The notes under the pieces are model-generated. The model had not been told where the DNA came from and searched no databases. It saw nothing but the letters and a program-made list of their open reading frames with translations. Shown piece after piece: positions 5,814 through 5,945 of a DNA stretch of 5,945 nucleotides. The translations under genes and the position numbers were made by a program. This stretch comes from Verrucomicrobiota bacterium (GTDB lineage: Bacteria > Verrucomicrobiota > Kiritimatiellia > UBA8416 > JAIOPI01). The DNA lies in contig JAQCIA010000146.1 in the NCBI GenBank assembly GCA_027620105.1, positions 1 to 5,945 of the forward strand, in the 5' to 3' direction. Position 1 is the stretch's first letter, and every line of letters begins with the position of its first letter.

Positions 5814-5945
5814 TTATCCGCGCAAGTCGTAGCGAAAATCGCCGGCGTCGAGCAGCTGGCACAGAACGGCAAACCCCTCGGCCACCAGGTCGCACGCGCC
5901 GTGCAAGGACAACTCCACCTCCGTGCCTGACCCGTCATTATGTAG
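5814..5945 (-). CDS. C-terminal end of an unidentified protein (5' end outside window)
   Basis: On the minus strand the frame beginning at 5945 is open for 43 codons and ends at TAA (5816-5814). It reads through segments such as GSGTEVELSLHGACDLV, AEGFAVLCQLLDAG and DFRYDLRG. The composition is that of a normal soluble protein, with a mixed helix-like segment and a polar end, unlike the Arg/Pro-rich shadow frames on either strand here. It has no start codon inside the window because it continues to the right. It converges with the small lipoprotein gene. I do not recognise the family. Confidence 0.6.
   Translation of the reverse strand, partial: LHNDGSGTEVELSLHGACDLVAEGFAVLCQLLDAGDFRYDLRG

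Noticed and set aside
5336..5938. Minus-strand open frame (200 codons) antisense to the small lipoprotein gene
   Set aside because: Its composition is Arg/Cys/His-rich, and it overlaps both the supported lipoprotein gene and, in another frame, the more protein-like right-edge gene end.
1..5945. CRISPR array, insertion sequence, toxin-antitoxin or defence system
   Set aside because: No regularly spaced repeats, terminal inverted repeats, transposase or defence-type motifs were found. Every stretch above 300 bases is accounted for by the genes listed.

Overview
The window is GC-rich bacterial chromosomal DNA. Its main occupant is one very large, modular, exported serine protease. The style of that protein suggests the Verrucomicrobiota/Kiritimatiellota side of the PVC group: Asp-rich DxDxDG segments followed by 'WxEYxxGTDPT', 'GWxG...WxWrxxY' beta modules, and a 'W..vsGRvYtV ... 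YRIGV' C-terminus. That assignment rests on recalled family patterns, not on a search. No phage, insertion sequence, CRISPR array or defence genes were seen.

Layout from left to right. Bases 1-128 hold the last 41 codons of an adenine phosphoribosyltransferase (apt). A 78-bp gap follows, with a plausible sigma70-type promoter (TTGACC, 17 bp, GAAAAT). The protease gene runs from ATG 207 to TGA 4946 (1579 aa). It has an N-terminal signal with a lipobox-like LAAC, an Ala/Pro-rich linker, a subtilisin (S8) catalytic domain with all expected catalytic positions, a KP-43-type beta-sandwich, and about 900 residues of beta-rich accessory modules. A bulged hairpin with a T-rich tail follows and may be its terminator. 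On the minus strand lies a complete tRNA-Arg(TCG) gene with encoded CCA and a candidate promoter. A small putative lipoprotein (207 aa) follows on the plus strand from ATG 5156, behind a good Shine-Dalgarno sequence. At the right edge, on the minus strand, are the last 43 codons of an unidentified gene that converges on the small lipoprotein gene.

The genes do not form an obvious pathway. apt is housekeeping purine salvage. The protease is most likely a secreted or surface-attached enzyme that degrades or binds extracellular polymers, and the small lipoprotein is of unknown role. The protease appears to be transcribed alone. The tRNA and the small lipoprotein gene diverge from a shared 70-bp intergenic region.

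I found no convincing new multi-gene system. The points most worth a second look are the protease's domain architecture (especially a MAM/immune-inhibitor-like domain that seems inserted into a split beta-domain), its start site and anchoring, its recurrent C-terminal module, and the overlooked gene end at the right edge.
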